Assembly: GCA_034620365.1 (NCBI GenBank)
Contig: JAQGEQ010000192.1
Location: 2,537,001-2,601,000 of the forward strand
Length of the DNA: 64,000 nt
Direction of reading: 5' to 3'
DNA from: Pegea sp. RAD2-039
Taxonomy: Eukaryota; Chordata; Thaliacea; Salpida; Salpidae
Shown here: piece by piece, positions 12,470 to 25,900 of the stretch
How the letters are laid out: every line of letters begins with the position of its first letter
Numbering within the stretch: the first letter of the stretch is position 1
Program-made: the position numbers and the translations under genes
The notes under the pieces: generated by a model
The model's database searches: none
What the model was told of the DNA's origin: nothing
What the model saw: only the letters and a program-made list of their open reading frames with translations

Positions 12470-14439
12470 AAAGTTTAGTTTCAAACTGTTGATTCTCGAA
12501 AACCAACAAATACATTTTTCTTCTCTTTATTTCATCAAATTTGTTTATTTACGAAAATAATTAATTACCAATTTGTCAGATGTGATAACTTCATAAAATT
12601 GTCAATTTATTCACAACAAAAAGTTTCTTTTTTTCCATTTACGAATAAATTAAACTAAATTTTGTTAAAATTCGCTTTCCTATTTTCCATGAAAAAAAAT
12701 AGAGCAACTAGCAGAAGAGTTGTAACAAAAGATAAGAAATATATTTGAAGTGAGGTTTGAATATTTGAATAAATCGTAACACGTTCAGAAGTAGTTGGTG
12801 ATGGTTTGTTCCTTGTTGTGGTTAGCAGCAAATATTTTCAATAGAATTTAATAAAACATCCCATTTTCTTACGATAAGAACCAATTTTTTGCAAGTTTTT
12901 ACTATTTAAGTATTCTAAAAGATATCGTTCTAAAGAACGGGTTGAATGATGCCGTCCACCAGGGTTTCTGAAATAAAATCGTATTTATCGAATTAAAATC
13001 TCAAAAAAATATGATTTCCAAACAAATAAATAAACTCATAAATAGAGGTTGATAAACAATTACGCTAACAGTAATTACATAAAAGATGGAATAAAATTTC
13101 AGATCAATCACTAAAAAGTAGTGTTCCTTGATACTATCAATTGAATGAGAGAAAATGATTCACTTTTCGTAGTAACCTAAACTTGTTACTATCGTTTCGA
13201 AAATAAATACGAATTATCAGTCTGATGATTTTAAGTAGTTATATAAACAATAGTAGAAGCTATCTACCTTCAATCGTAAAAGTTATTTCTTTGTTAACTC
13301 CACCAATTTTGTTCTTTGTTGATGACTAGTTTTTATACGAGGGTTTCAATTGTAACTTGGTTGACTTCTTGTTGGGTACTGATAGCTTTTTTCATCTAAA
13401 GAAACTTATCAGAATTTAACTGGGTTTTATAATTCTATAAAAAGCTTATGCAACTTAATTGCCTAACAAAAATTGAATTTTTTAGGTTGACCGCATAGGT
13501 AATTGGGTTATAGTGTTCGTTTATCATACATAAAGTTTACTTTATTTAGAATATAAAATAGAGTTTTATGAAAATATTTAATTTAAAACTTTCTTTTGCT
13601 CATTTTGGTTTTATTGATTATTTGAGTGGAACAATAATTTTGCAGGTTAAAAATTTAAACAAAATAAATGTCGATAAGTTAGGCAAAATATATTTGAAAT
13701 ACTTTATATTATAAGATTTCAAAGCATAAAACTAAGTAATTAAAAATAATCTTACCTTCTAAATTAAACAATTTTCTTTAAAAATAGAAAAAAGTCTAAA
13801 GAACTAATTTAAATTGATGTCTAATTTCATATGAATAAAATCAAAGAAACAGTTTATGTTTATAAAAGTTGTTTATATGAATTTGCAATAAAACCCTATA
13901 TTTCTGATTTGTTTTTTAGAAAGCTTCCAATAGTTTAATAAACATCTGCTTTTTACCTAATAAGCAAAATATAGAAAAGTTTATCAAATTCAGCGTGACA
14001 AAGATCATATGGTTTTATCAAAGAAAGTTTGGGCAATTAAATAATGTGGAAAGGCTCAGTCGACTTTGTTGAAAGACCGACAATCCGTCAATATGGAAAC
14101 TTAAGAATATTACAAATATATTTCGATGTTTTCATTCATAAAAACGAGAAAAGAGTTTCTAAAATACAATTGACATTTTGACTTTGAAAGAGAAATAAAT
14201 ACTTAATGAAAATTCATTATTTATTTGCTTACTGTAAATAATTTTATTATAATTGTATTCGTTTCAAGAATTTTTTTTAACTTGTTTGTTTGTTTATTAG
14301 GTAAATTGATATTATTTTCATTTGAATTCTTTAAAATTGGTTTGTTTAAACTCTTAAGACATCGATTTTTTGTAAGCTGTTGTATCTTCTTTATATGATC
14401 TTTCATTCGATATTTTCTTCGGATAAAGACTTAAAATCA
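12470..14439. other. Intergenic, no gene seen
   Basis: A+T-rich DNA with frequent stops in all frames. The 61-codon minus-strand frame at 14221-14406 is Asn/Lys-rich low complexity and has no family features. Confidence 0.5.
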
Positions 14440-16202
14440 AACAGCTCAATACAGAAACCTCGGGTATTCCCAAACAAGTTTCAGCAGAAATGCGTGAGAT
14501 TAGATAATTTCCGGCGCAACAACTAATACTTCGGGGCTGGCAGATCGGTTGAAGCTGAAGAAGAAGCAGTGGATTAAATGAAACTCAAGGAGGACCAAGC
14601 GGAGCCGACAGTAACGGCCATGAAAGGAGTTTGTTTAAATGTGGAGGTAGCAAACCTCATGAGTTTGAAAGATGCTGAGCTGGTTCAAGCATATGTTTCA
14701 ATTGTGGGAAGAAGGGACATTATAGTCGAGCTTGTCATCTTCAAAAGAGGTCTCCCAAGAAGCAGTCAAGAAGGCAAAGAATAGAGAGTACCACAGTGAC
14801 CAGCCAAGGGTATGAAGTACTGGGATTTACCGGATCATTTATAAATTGAACCATGCGATGGTTGAGGTCTCTATTGTGAGCCAGTTATTAAAAGCGCTTA
14901 TTGATACCGAATCCTCAAAGAGTTTTGTAAGTGGAAAGGTTGCTCAGAACTTCAAGATTCAGAAGACTCAAAATAAATTCAAAGTAGAGATGACTCAATC
15001 ATCTAAGATGTGTAGAATAAATAAATTTTGCAAAGTCAACTTCCATCTGTAAAAAAACAGTACAGAAATATAAATCTGTTTGTCATGGAGAGCCTCGGTG
15101 TAGAGGTGGTGCTTGGAAGGGACTTCCTTAAAACTATAAGAAGGTGGTGTTTGAGTTAGGAGTTCCAAAACAGGATTTAGCGTTACACACTGAAGATCTA
15201 ACAAAGAAATAAAGCCGAAATTGTCATGCCAAATATTTTAGATGTGATCAGACATTATAGCTATTTGCGTGATGCTCAAATTGGGTTATCGAAGAAGCAG
15301 CCGCATTGGAAAGGAAATAAGAAAAGATCTGCGATTACGGCCAAGACCAGAACTGAGTATTTATCTGCTACTCAGCTTACTGAGAGAGTATCCAGACGCT
15401 CTAGTTACTATGAGGTAGAAAGGCTAAAAAGAGAAAGCCAGGGAAGAGATACTTCATCACTGGCAAAAGAACAGACAATAGGCTCTACTGGATCTAGTAA
15501 GAGATCAATAAGGAGGTATAAGTTTTCTCATTGCGGGAAAGAGCATGGTGGAAGCAATAAAAAACGGCGTCACAAGATAATAGCATTTTCCTAAAAAATA
15601 TAGTGAATTCCGTAAAAGTTGTTACAACCACGGCGGAAAAGAAGATAGTGGAAGCGGGACAACAAACTTTGTAGCGCTGGAACTTCCTTTCTATCCTTTT
15701 TATTTCGCGTTGTTCTTTTATTCAGTATGCAAATTTCTGGTAGAACAGCTCCGAACCACCTACAGTTATTAAGTCCGTCGAAGACACAAAAATGTCTTTA
15801 CTCGAGTAGAAGAGATTTGTTTCCAAGGTTATTATATGGAAAGAAAACAAATAAAGTCTGATCCGGAGAGTCTGGAACCTTGGATGGATCTTCAGTCCTT
15901 TAAAAATCCAAGTCGTTGAAGAGAGCTTTTTGGCTTATGAAGATGGGTTTGTAAATTTTTGAATAAGGTCCATCAATTCTCTATGAGAGGAGAGAGAAGC
16001 GGTAAGTTTGATATGAAATGGGAACCACGGTAGAGATAGATTTGACAAATCAAGAAAAGAGGAAGAAAGGTCCATTAGAAAGAAAAGTTCCAATCCGTAT
16101 TCCACGTTGGAGATATGAAAAGGATTATTAAGTTTCAAAATGAATTATTATTCACCTTAATAATTTGAATAAAGCTCGATATAACGAGTCATTATCATTA
16201 CA
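14440..16202 (+). mobile_element. Degenerate Gag-protease part of a Ty3/gypsy-like retroelement
   Basis: Nucleocapsid zinc-knuckle sequence is present: a perfect CX2CX4HX4C box (14694-14735, CFNCGKKGHYSRAC) preceded by a second knuckle (about 14632-14682) damaged by a one-base deletion. A retropepsin-like segment follows at 14846-15052. It holds an ALIDT-x-SSKSFVS active-site block in which the Gly of the usual D-T/S-G triad is Glu (GAA at 14909-14911). A 122-codon frame at 15226-15594 is Arg/Ser/Lys-rich and not assigned. An LTR 3' end (AATAAA, GAGTCATT, then CA at 16201-16202) closes the segment. No reverse transcriptase or integrase core is visible between protease and LTR, so most of pol has been lost. 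Stops and frame changes mark it as dead. Confidence 0.75.
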
Positions 16203-16489
16203 CATACAAACTGATTTTCCCACTGATGTAACGGATAGCTTTTTGTGCAGCAAACAATTTCTGAAGCGTAATCACAAAACTTTTATCATAATTTATATTT
16301 ACAATTTAGAAACAGCTTTTTTCTGTTGTACAACAAAATTCTAACTGATTCTTTGAATAATTACCACCTTTTTAGTTTAAAATATAATCTATTTTGTATA
16401 TCTAAATCGACTATTGACTTATGAAGAACCTAAGACTGATATGTACAAGCGACTCCGCTATCCGGATGGCAAGGAATCCAACGTTTCTT

Positions 16490-16819
16490 TTTTAGAAATC
16501 TGGCCAGATACCTAAATGCTGATAAACAGGACTTTGGAGTGTATGAAGATATTGATTATGATATTGATGAAGAGAAAGACGAATTTAGTGTGCATGTTTG
16601 CAATGGGGAAATGACGAAGAATTTTGATGGTTCGAATACCAGAAGTGGTAACGTCATCTTGAAAAGCGAGAGAAACGGCGGCGTGGAGTTTCGGGGGTCA
16701 ACAAGATCATTTAAAGAAGTATCTCCAAAGCGCTACGGTCGGAACTAATTGTTGATGATGGCAAAAATGTGGCAACGTGCAATCTTCACTGTTTGACCCA
16801 ATTATTTGGCTGGGGAGAT
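16490..16819 (+). pseudogene. Degenerate Pol C-terminus and polypurine tract of LTR element (copy B)
   Basis: An open frame at 16539-16748 (extending upstream in frame to about 16500) encodes an acidic stretch (EDIDYDIDEEKDEF) and then a tail homologous to copy A at 6390-6698, ending in a Ser-Pro-Lys-Arg-Tyr-Gly motif. The stop at 16746-16748 is followed about 60 nt later by a TGGGGAGA polypurine tract (16811-16818) abutting an LTR. Copy B is better preserved than copy A. It suggests a Ty3/gypsy-like element whose central pol region is missing here. Confidence 0.6.
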
Positions 16820-16980
16820 TGCGGTATATTTAAGCTGTATAACAGTAAAGTATTTTGCCGCTGACGTAAATGTGTTAAACGTAATTATCGTATAAGTGGT
16901 TGTAATTCGGTACAGGGCTTTGTGGTAGATAGAGCTTATCGTTGATATATTTGGCGTTGATGTTAGCCGCCTTATCAATT
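16820..16980 (+). mobile_element. Partial LTR of Ty3/gypsy-like element (copy B)
   Basis: Starts TGCGGTATATTTAAGC directly after the polypurine tract. It shares the ATAACAGTAAAGTATTTTGC and GCTGACGTAAATGTGTTAA segments almost exactly with the LTR at 6770, then diverges. It is lost after the GTTAGCCGCCTT segment, so the 3' end with AATAAA is missing. Confidence 0.6.
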
Positions 16981-19900
16981 TAAATTTTATTAAATTACAA
17001 ATTGTTTTATAAACTACTAAAATATTTTATAAATGTTTAACATTATTAGCTGAGCACAAATCTTCAATAGACTGAAATAAAATATTTAATAAAATTTACC
17101 TTTTTATAAGAAACCTCACAATAGTTGACAAAAAGTTAATTTGTTGTTTAAAAGTTTCTTACAGACCAAATGTTACTCAGTTTGATACAGAAATTAGGAT
17201 TTTAATAACCTATGATCTTCAGATTAGACTTAATAAAAAGAACTTTCACAATATAAGAAAACATTCTTCAAAAACTTTATTTTAGCAGAAATACTAGAGG
17301 TTGTTTACATGTGAAGCTAAAAATCGAAAACTTCATTGTTGATAAGCAATAAGCAGAAAAAAATATAAAAAGTTTAGATTTTTGTTTGAGATTATTTCGA
17401 AATCTTCTCATTGGTGTATGCTGAAAATCATGTTTGTATTGTGGATAACCAATCTCTCATCATTAGTGAATCTATCAAAGATTAAAGTCAGCTAGTACCA
17501 GTTTCAAAGTACTTCAAGTCATCATAACTTCAAGTTATTTTGACCTTAAAAAAGGTAAAAAATATAATTTTCTAAATGTAATGAGAATTTGAGTGTGATA
17601 TATAGAAGAAGAGAATGCGGTTGAATGCCGAATATTAAAGATATAAATTGTCTAAATTTAAACCTATAATTACAGCTTAGAGTCTAATTATCTGTAGATA
17701 AAAATCTTAAGTCCGTACTTTAGGATAATAATCAATAATTTTATTGGAAGAGAAACATGATAACTTTTTAATTATAATTTATTACTTGAATTCAAGTTAA
17801 AAGCCTTGTAAATAAATAACTTCAATTATTACTGATACTTGCATTGACCAAAACAAGTCAGCCATTAGAATTTATTCAAAATTATATAAAAAAGTTGATT
17901 TTAGACTTTATGTTGGTTTAAATCAATCGTTAGTGGTAATGAGAGTTCTGTAAAATCCTTGTTTGGAAGATTTGTAACATCTTGATAGCTACCAAGCGTA
18001 AAATTTATCTTATTTTGTTGAAAGAACTTTATTAGTAGAAATATCAAATCTAAAAAATAGTTTTTACTAAAGTTATCTTTTCAGAAAAATCTTAAGATTA
18101 TTGGTTACCGATAATCATATAATACAAAGCTAGCAACACTACTAGACTGAAACAAACGGTGAGGAAGAACAACTGATCAATCTTTTGATATATACGATCT
18201 TCCTATGGTTAAAATTGATGCAAAAAGCGATGAAAAATATAAAGTTTTTCAATTTAATAATTGATTAAAATAAAAGCTTTGTTTACAAAATTATCTAAAA
18301 TAGTTGATTTTTCAAACTTAATTTTTTGTGATTTTTAGCATCTAAATTTTAGTGGTAGAGAAGAGTTATATTTTTTGCTTAATATAATTCGTTTTGTAGA
18401 TTACTTCCTAAATGATACACGTATAGACGATATAAACGGAAAGAAAATAAAAGTGGTCATGACGTCATTAACGCACGTTGTGACAGTTGTAACCACAAAA
18501 GTTGATGGGCCGTGAACATATGATCGTTTGTTTTTTTGTTTTTTTTTCATTATTAGAATTTAGTCTTTCTCTTATTTAACTTTAGACAATTGGCCAAAAG
18601 TCAACTTTTTAGAATTCAATTTTTCGGCCATTTCCGCTTAAAGTTAAACTTTGACAAACTTTCAAAGAACTCGCTGACGGTAACTTAAACGTAAATAAAT
18701 CAATTTTTTATCTTTATTTAATATTTAGATTATACATTTTGTGTTTTTCAGAGCATAAATGTTCATAACTAACAATCAACATCCTTGTCTACCAGAGTGA
18801 TCAGAAGTTTGATTTGTAGTGGGACATTTTAATAAAAAGACAGTTTAGTTGATTTTAAACCTTGACTAACAAAAACTCCTCGCCTAACAAAATTAACTCA
18901 AATAAAATTTAATTAGGGACAACGCTACTTTTGGTGATGGAAAGTGATTAGGAGGTCCACAACTACCTGAAACAAAGAACCTAATTTGTTTGTAGCGTGT
19001 ATACTCTCCAACAAATTTACATTGAAGGTAGTCTTTCTAATAAATTCAAATTTCTGCTTTAGCATTTGCTTTCAAAACTACTTTTGTGAAGGTTTTAATT
19101 TATTCAGATTGTAAACGTGTACAAAAGAGGGATTTAATGTTATGAAATTGTTCCTTGTTTTTAATTTTTATAAAAGAATATTGAAAAATATACTGTTCAT
19201 GAAATTTGCATTGAAAGTAGGCAATATAATTTTTATTAAATTCAAAATTACTTTCATGTTACTTATCTTTTTGTTCTATTCAAACTGTAAAAGAAAACGA
19301 AATTGAATTTGGTTTATATTTTGTATTAAGTAAATACGTTCAAATAAAGAAAATAAAAAATTGAAAAAAAAATCTGCAAAGTATTATTTTGTAAATTGCA
19401 AATTGCTTACAGACAATTTTCCAGGAGAATTTATTTTACATTTTTTCTTTGAAAAAATGAAGTTAAACGCAGAGTTTTGGGTTTCATCCATCGCTTTACA
19501 CTTTTAATCAGTTTAATTGCTATCTATACACATAAATACTATTTACAAGTCACGATTTTTTCAGTTCACTTGGCGTATTTATTTCTTTCTTTCATTAGAA
19601 TTAGCAACTTAGTAGACACTGAAATTTATTCAGTTGAACTATAAACTTAACGAAGTTATTGAGTGCAAAAGTCCTAAATAAATTTCTTAAAACCTCCATT
19701 CTAAATTTGAACATCTTGATCACCTATTCACTAACTTGCTATTTGAATTATTAACATAAATGTCATCTATAAAGATAAAACAAGAATAAAGATTTGAAAC
19801 ATTTAAATAACCATACCTATATGTTTTTGGATAATAAAATAAAAAATTCAATTAAAAATTGATTAAGTATAATAATTTTGGCTGATAATGTAAAAGTTAT

Positions 19901-22900
19901 GTAGAAGTTGTTTAAAATAAAAATCACAATGTTGTTGATTTGAATAAATGAATCAATCAGATAGATATTACCACAAACAACCTGGAATATGAACTTGAAG
20001 TTTAAGTCTTGTAGTAAAAAATTTGATAATACTTCATCAAATAATTTGTAAATAATTAATTAGTTTTTTTTTTCAATAAACTTGTTCAGTAATGCCAAAA
20101 AAACGCTGGAAATAGAAATTCGATAAATCCAGTTTTTCCAAATCATGGTTCATTAATTGCACATTGTTTCAACCTTTACAGCGTTGAAATAGAATTCATC
20201 TTGAGTTCATGAGAAAATGTTACATTTTTCAAAGGTGCAAAACCCTAAAAGTAGCAATAAATCAGAAAAACAACTAATTGTCTGCAATCAAACTACTAAA
20301 AAAGTTGAAGATAAATACTTAGAAACAATTTCTAAATATATTTAATCTTTGAAAGCATTGATATGGAGATTCGTAAGAAGCTCTCAAAATATCTAAAATT
20401 GTTGTACCTCATTATGAAATAATACAATTTTGATGTCAAAGTAACTCTCTTTCATCAAATTAAATGTATCAAACTTTTTTTAAGCCAATATAGTCTAAAA
20501 AACAAAGTAAGACATAAGAAAATAAATAAACTTGAAATATTTGATTTTAAATTCAATTTTTTTGCTACCTGTCACCAGAATCAAATATTTTTGTATTTTT
20601 ATAAGGATGATAAATAACAAAATAGATAAAATTAGAATTAAATGAAATAAATGAACCCACAGATGTGACATATAAACATGCTTAAACAAACATCACAAGA
20701 TGAAAAACAAATGAGTGTTTTGTTGTTAGATTTTCAGGTCTCTTATTATGTTCTAAGACATTTAAGTCAACTTGATCTCTTAACTAACACATATTTTCTA
20801 AGTAAAGTCGTTAAGAAGATTTATAAATAAAAGTACCAATATCAAATATAAAATTAAAAACAGTAAGGCATTAATTTGAAGAAATAAACAAAATTTAAAC
20901 TCGCTTTAAATCAATTCAAGTTTTTTGTAAAGTTTTATTCTTAATACAAATTTTTTAACAAGCATCTTTTGAAACAAAATGACTAGTAAGGTAGTAAAGT
21001 TTTAAAAATATTTATTTCAATTTTTAAGGAATTATATGACCAGTCGTTTATAAAACATAATTTGACAACTTGGGTATTCTGATTCCTTTGATTCAAACCT
21101 TAAAGTTGATTATTTAGTGGCGTGAAACCTTAAATTCACTAGTTGTAAAATTGTTTATGTAAAAAGTTTTGTGTCGAGGTGTAGCTGGGGAGTTTTGCAA
21201 GTCAAGATGCTAAATAGACTCAACTAGTTTCTTATCAGATTGTTTTGATCCATAAGAGGATTTCAATTTACGTCACTGGCAGTACACTCAGTGCAGCTAG
21301 TTGATGATTACAATTTAAACATTGAAAGTTTAATCTCTGTATACCAAAGATTTAAAATTTAATTTTAACATACATCTTAAAATATATCTTATTGTTTGCT
21401 ATTTAGCTATAATAATTTCATTAGACTTGTTAAAAAAGTTGATCTAAATAAGAATGTCAAAATAATAAAGGAGATATTTATTTTTGAAGCATCATTGCAG
21501 GCACCAATGTCCTTTAGTGTAGCTTTTTGTATATAGCATGTTTTTGTATTTTTAGCATTTAAAATTCTTTTTTCTCAAATAAAAATTAAATTTTTTTAAT
21601 TGGAATCACTTTTTAAACATAGCTTAAAAAAATATTAAAGATAAATTTAATTTATAAGTTTCTTTTTTTCAGTTTTTGCGTAATTAAAAAAAATGAATTA
21701 AAGAAAGATATAATCTCATTTATCAATAATTGTCATTCATTTTATAAAATTTTCACTAAAATGATTGAAAAAATAAATTTAAATTTATAAAAACTTTATT
21801 ATTAAGGTTAAGAAGTTATAAATAAATTCCATGAGGAAAAGTTGAGAATCATTAAAAACACGAGAAAATTTGATTTAAAAAAATATTCTTTTGTTGTTTG
21901 CACTCACATGATATCTAAAAAAATGATTTACGAATAATATTTTTCATAATTACTTTCTGTACGTGTCTCACTTTTATTTCAAATCAATATAAAATGAATT
22001 TCAACTTGGATAAAAAAATATTTTTTACTTATATCTTGAACAAAATTGTTTAATCTCTGATCTTAGTGTTGAAAAACCCATCTGGGAACAACAAAAAGAT
22101 AATTAATAAATCTTAAGTAAGAGGAACTTGAACCTAATTTTAAAATTTATTTTTAAATCGGTCCAAGGTAAAAAGTTTATACAATTTTTTCATTAGTGAT
22201 ATTATATTAATAAATAATAATTCTTTATAAGTATTACTTTTTTAATTAAATATCACAGAAAACTTAAATACAAGGATGATAAATATTTGAAACTTTGTAT
22301 AGATACACAATTTTGAATGTTTTATATAAAATGTAAAATCATATCCAGAATTTAATAATTAGAAAACAAAATCAATGCCATCCGCTTTTGAAGTTACATT
22401 CTAAATACCATTTCATCGACTTTGATAATAGTTTTATACATTTATAAATATAAACAAAATTATATTTTGAACTTATTGATTACAATTTTTCCTTCTAAAT
22501 TTTCATTAAAATTGTTAAACTAATAGAATACCTAAAATATTTTAAAAAGTAAACACTTTTAAGGATGGTATATTTATTTATTTACAAAAGGCAAGTCTTC
22601 AGCACCTCAAAATTTAAAGCACAAAAATTAATTTCTTTAATATTTTAGATTTGTAGAGTTCTAAATGTTTTTTTTAAAGTTTATTTTCCTATATTATAGT
22701 TAAACTAATTAGAATTTCTTTATGCTTTAAAAGTGTATTATTATAGTAAACCACTAACCTAGTACTTGATTAAATAGGAATTCAAGTGGCTTATTGATAA
22801 AGATAAGTTAATAAATGTTAATTGACTTATGAGAAAAAGATTATCAAATAAAAACTAAGGTGTTACATTTTGTTCATTAACTAAATAAAAAATCAAATTA

Positions 22901-25900
22901 AAAACAATTAATTATTTTTTGGCTGATAGAAAAGTGTTTTTTCAAGTAAATCATCTAAAGTAAAATTTACATAAATTAGTTTTGAAGTTTACCAATCAGG
23001 TTCTTTTAAATTTCAATCACGATAGTAAAGGTGATAAAACAATTCAAATAACGATATTAAAAAATTTATTTAAATTGTCTGCAATATTAAATTTTATTTG
23101 ACTACTTATATAAAAACTTTAAAAGTTAGCATAGCTTTTATAACAACAAATTCCTTATGTATTTAGAAATTGTATAATTTACACAACAGAATTTATTCAT
23201 AATACAATTTTGTTTTGCTTCTCTATTTTTTTTGATTTCGCCAAAAATATTTTCTTTAAAACCTTCTTCATCAGCAAATGCCTTAGCTTCAAAACAACTA
23301 CTTCATATTCTCGATAATTTATCTTCTCATGTTCCATATCGTGAGGATTTTATTTAAACTAAGATATCTGCAGGCAGATTACGATTCCACAAAACGATTT
23401 GTCTGCAAAGTAATTAGCTGAATCTATATTTCTACCTCTATTTCCATTTATTTCCCATTTCTTCTGCTCTAACTTTTTAAATTAAATTTACATTGAAGCT
23501 ATGAATAAGAATTGACTGCATAAGTGATTAAACAATGTTTTATTCTGTAAAAATGTTGATAAAGAAGCAACTAAGCTTCTGACTGAAAGCAAAGTTTGAT
23601 TACAAAACATTTTATAATTTTTCAATGTTTTCGATCTTTTTTAATGAAATATGTCAAAAAATATTTTAATTTATTCGATTCGAATCAAATGGTTTGGCTG
23701 TTTTCTAGTACAAATTAAATCATTGTTATGTGTGACATACGTTTCGTTAATTTATGAATATAATTATAAACAATTTTATCACAGCAGATAATACTCTTAG
23801 TATGTTGTAGTGAAGTAGTTTTAGAGTTATAGTTGAAAAGATAAAACAGAAAAACAAACAGTTAATAAGCTAAAGAAAATTTGAAACAATTTCTGAGTGA
23901 GTTTGGAAATAGTAATGTGTAAATGCAAGTTATATAAACAAAAACTCTCCATTTGAACCTAATCAATCTGACGATGAAGTGTTATTATGATATTCTAAAT
24001 TCTGACGAACTTTCTTTGGTATTAACTTTTTCGTAGAGTAAATTACTAATTTTTCTGCTACTTTAATATCTTCAAAAAAGTTTGAAATTAGTAGAACAAG
24101 TTTTTCAGAAGTTATAAAGGCCGTTTAATAGAAACTTATTACTTTACTTCCGGTAGCAGCAAGACGATTTTAAGAATAGATAATGCAAAGATCAATTTAA
24201 TCTTTTACTTAGGATTATTCTAGAAAATAAAAACTTGTTTAACAAATTTATGGATTTGTCAAAGTTAAATCCTATTAAGTTTTAAATTAATCTTTCGGTT
24301 TAAAATGAATTGGATTAAGTAGTTTATTTGAGATACAATTGTGAATGCTCAATAAAATATTCAAAGATTTCCTAATGATTGTAAAAACCTCAAAAATAAA
24401 ATATTTTTGTGATACACAATTCAAAATTACTTAAACAATCTATATTTATATATTTATGTTAGTTTATTAGTTTATTTGTAAAATAAATTAAACACTTTTA
24501 CATTTTGTAAGTATTTGATGAATGATAATGAAACCAAAACTTTTATGGCAAGCAAAGTTAGAAGAAAATACCTTTTCCTGATCGATTTGTTGAAAAGAAG
24601 TTTAATTATTATGATTTTTTTTTAGAATTGATTAAATTAAACAGGAATATATCTTCAAACGATTATTTAAATTAACTTTCCTTGTCAATTCAAAATAACA
24701 TTTTAACGTTTTTTGTTTTTCGTTTTTAACATTTTTTTTTCTTCACAAAATATTTGAATAATTTTAAATTAGCAGTTTAGCTTTATTGAAAACTAGATTA
24801 TTAAACGTGCTTTAAGATAGTGTATAAATTGTGAATAATCAATTAATAAAATTAAATTGAAGTTAATCAATTACAATGAAATCAGACTTAAACAAAGTTT
24901 TATCTATTTACTTACTAAGTACAAAAATACCTTTCAAAGTATCAAACAAAATAGCAAAACCAGCTTGATGAGTTTTCTATAAAGCTTTTTTGCTACAAAG
25001 TAGAAATATTTGATTTGCTACATCCTAAAATACAATTAGCTTCAACTGCTTAAAAATGTTAAAAACAAATCTGTCAAAGAATATCAGAAACTAAAAGGTC
25101 TCTTATTGAATAAAGTTGTAAAACAACAAAGCACACTCTAAAAGCATTTAGAAAATGTGAAACAAGGTAATGATTTCAAGGTTGAAGTTTGTAGATAAAA
25201 TCCGAACTTCAATCTAATCTAATTACAATAGTAGAAAAACGTTTGCGTTTGCTAGGAAAGTGCTATATTCAGATAATTAAAAAATATTTAGTTTTCAAAT
25301 AATCAGATATAAAGTTAGTTTTTAGTTGTTAATAAGAAAATTATTCTTATTTCAATTTAATATCCAAGTCTTTAAAAATAAACATAATGGAAAAAAGAAG
25401 TATATTAAAATAAAGCTTTTCACTTCAATAGAGATTTAATAAAAATAATCATAATTAGAAAATTGAATAAGATAGATAATATAGATAACAAATAGTTTAA
25501 AAGTGTTACTGAAAATGAATATTTAAAACAAGAATTAAAAAAAGATGTAAAAACGAATATTTTGTTTATGCTTTATATTTTTGTTGCTTTTCATTGCTTA
25601 CATTTGTATAAATATTTTTGGAGTATAGGTATTTCTTAAAGCACTAAGCAAAACTGTAAATGAGTAACTTTTTTTTTAACTCTAAATAAAATTATTTTAA
25701 TTGCAAAATTCTCAAAAGTTTTGATGGATTAATGATATTTTAATTAGGTTTAATTAAAATCAATCAAACTTTGTCATGTTTTAATGAATGTAATTTATAT
25801 AAACGAAACATTTCATGAAAAAATGTTTCCAAAATAGACAAATAATTGTAATAAATCAAAATCGAAAACTTTAGAATAAATCATTTAATAATAAAAATAA

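Noticed and set aside
11560-18900. Shared AAAAACTCCTCG-like word at about 11566 and 18870, possibly a dispersed MITE
   Set aside because: Only a short stretch agrees; no terminal inverted repeats or target-site duplications could be recognised by eye.
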